From Pseudanabaena sp. UBA1465 (GTDB lineage: Bacteria > Cyanobacteriota > Cyanobacteriia > Pseudanabaenales > Pseudanabaenaceae), in the NCBI GenBank assembly GCA_002325645.1, contig DCSN01000136.1, forward strand, positions 1 to 6,148: a DNA stretch of 6,148 nucleotides, given 5' to 3'. The translations under genes were made by a program, and so were the position numbers. Below are positions 6,023 to 6,148 of this stretch, one piece after another. The notes below the pieces were generated by a model. That model worked only from the letters and a program-made list of their open reading frames with translations. It had not been told where the DNA came from and ran no database searches. The number at the start of each line of letters is the position of its first letter. Position 1 is the first letter of the stretch.

Positions 6023-6077
6023 TTAAAACCTGCATTGCAGGACGATGCAATGCAGGACGATGCAATGCAGGTTTTAA
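6023..6077. repeat. Inverted repeat (17-bp arms) built on a 15-bp tandem unit
   Basis: Arms at 6023-6039 and 6061-6077 are exact reverse complements, with 21 bp between them. Inside lies the 15-bp unit GATGCAATGCAGGAC at 6044-6058; a partial second copy follows at 6059-6071 and a diverged one precedes it (6029-6043). TGCAATGCA or TGCATTGCA recurs three times. It lies 20 bp upstream of the ruvC start codon. Confidence 0.85.
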
Positions 6078-6082
6078 GTTAT

Positions 6083-6148
6083 TTTTGCGTAAGTCCTAAA
6101 TAATTTAAGAGAGTGCGCCCAAAAGGGGCGCACTCTCTTAAATTATTT
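6083..6148. repeat. Miniature inverted-repeat element, cut by the window end
   Basis: TTTTGCGTAAGTCCTAAAT (6083-6101) leads into an inverted repeat with perfect 23-bp arms (6098-6120 and 6126-6148) around a 5-nt loop. The right arm reaches the last base, so the pairing may continue beyond the window into AGGACTTACGCA. The left arm aligns without gaps to the repeat at 1053-1077. There is no open reading frame inside, which is compatible with a non-autonomous element. Confidence 0.8.

Noticed and set aside
6003..6065. Upstream in-frame start for RuvC at 6065
   Set aside because: The extra residues are encoded by the 15-bp tandem repeat and do not resemble RuvC; MKILGIDPG at 6002 matches the family start.
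6029..6071. Possible CRISPR array
   Set aside because: The units are only 15 bp, directly adjacent with no unique spacers, and form an inverted repeat; no cas genes are present.
5857..6099. Plus-strand open frame across the ruvC start
   Set aside because: It is antisense to ruvC and its end is made of the repeat region; no protein family is recognisable.

Overview
The window looks like a piece of a cyanobacterial chromosome. The main evidence is the density of the HIP1 octamer GCGATCGC: I count 12 copies in about 6.1 kb, mostly inside genes. The gene types also fit: a GAF-linked class III cyclase, a response regulator beside VWA and FHA proteins, and a CHAD protein. The intergenic repeats are of the kind common in filamentous cyanobacteria. 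A Pseudanabaena-like genome is a reasonable guess, but I cannot fix the genus from the sequence alone.

All six genes lie on the minus strand, so they read from right to left. From the right: ruvC (Holliday-junction endonuclease; start best placed at 6002) ends at a strong hairpin terminator at 5474-5524. Next comes a GAF plus class III nucleotide cyclase gene (5371-3893). A 145-bp gap full of repeats follows. Then come a single-domain response regulator (3747-3364), a VWA protein whose ATG directly follows the regulator's stop codon (3363-2089), and a zinc-ribbon/FHA protein (1979-1158). That run ends in an intrinsic terminator at 1125-1159. The last gene is a CHAD-domain protein (999-13). 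No gene-free stretch exceeds 300 bp.

The regulator, VWA and FHA genes look like one signalling operon: a phosphorylatable receiver, a metal-dependent protein-binding VWA scaffold and a phosphothreonine reader with a low-complexity linker. The cyclase lies upstream on the same strand and may feed into it, but a hairpin-rich gap separates them. No kinase, phosphatase or AAA partner is visible here.

The most unusual content is between the genes. There are six long inverted repeats, several with perfect stems of 17-25 bp. Two of them (1055-1107 and 6098-6148) seem to be members of one family: their arms differ at several positions, but each difference is matched in the opposite arm, so pairing is kept. 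A second repeat (34 of 37 bases identical between 1-37 and 3785-3821) supplies the last codons and the stop of the CHAD gene. A short module, TTTTGCGTAAGYCCTAAAT, links two of these loci. I see modular miniature repeats rather than a classic defence system or a CRISPR array.
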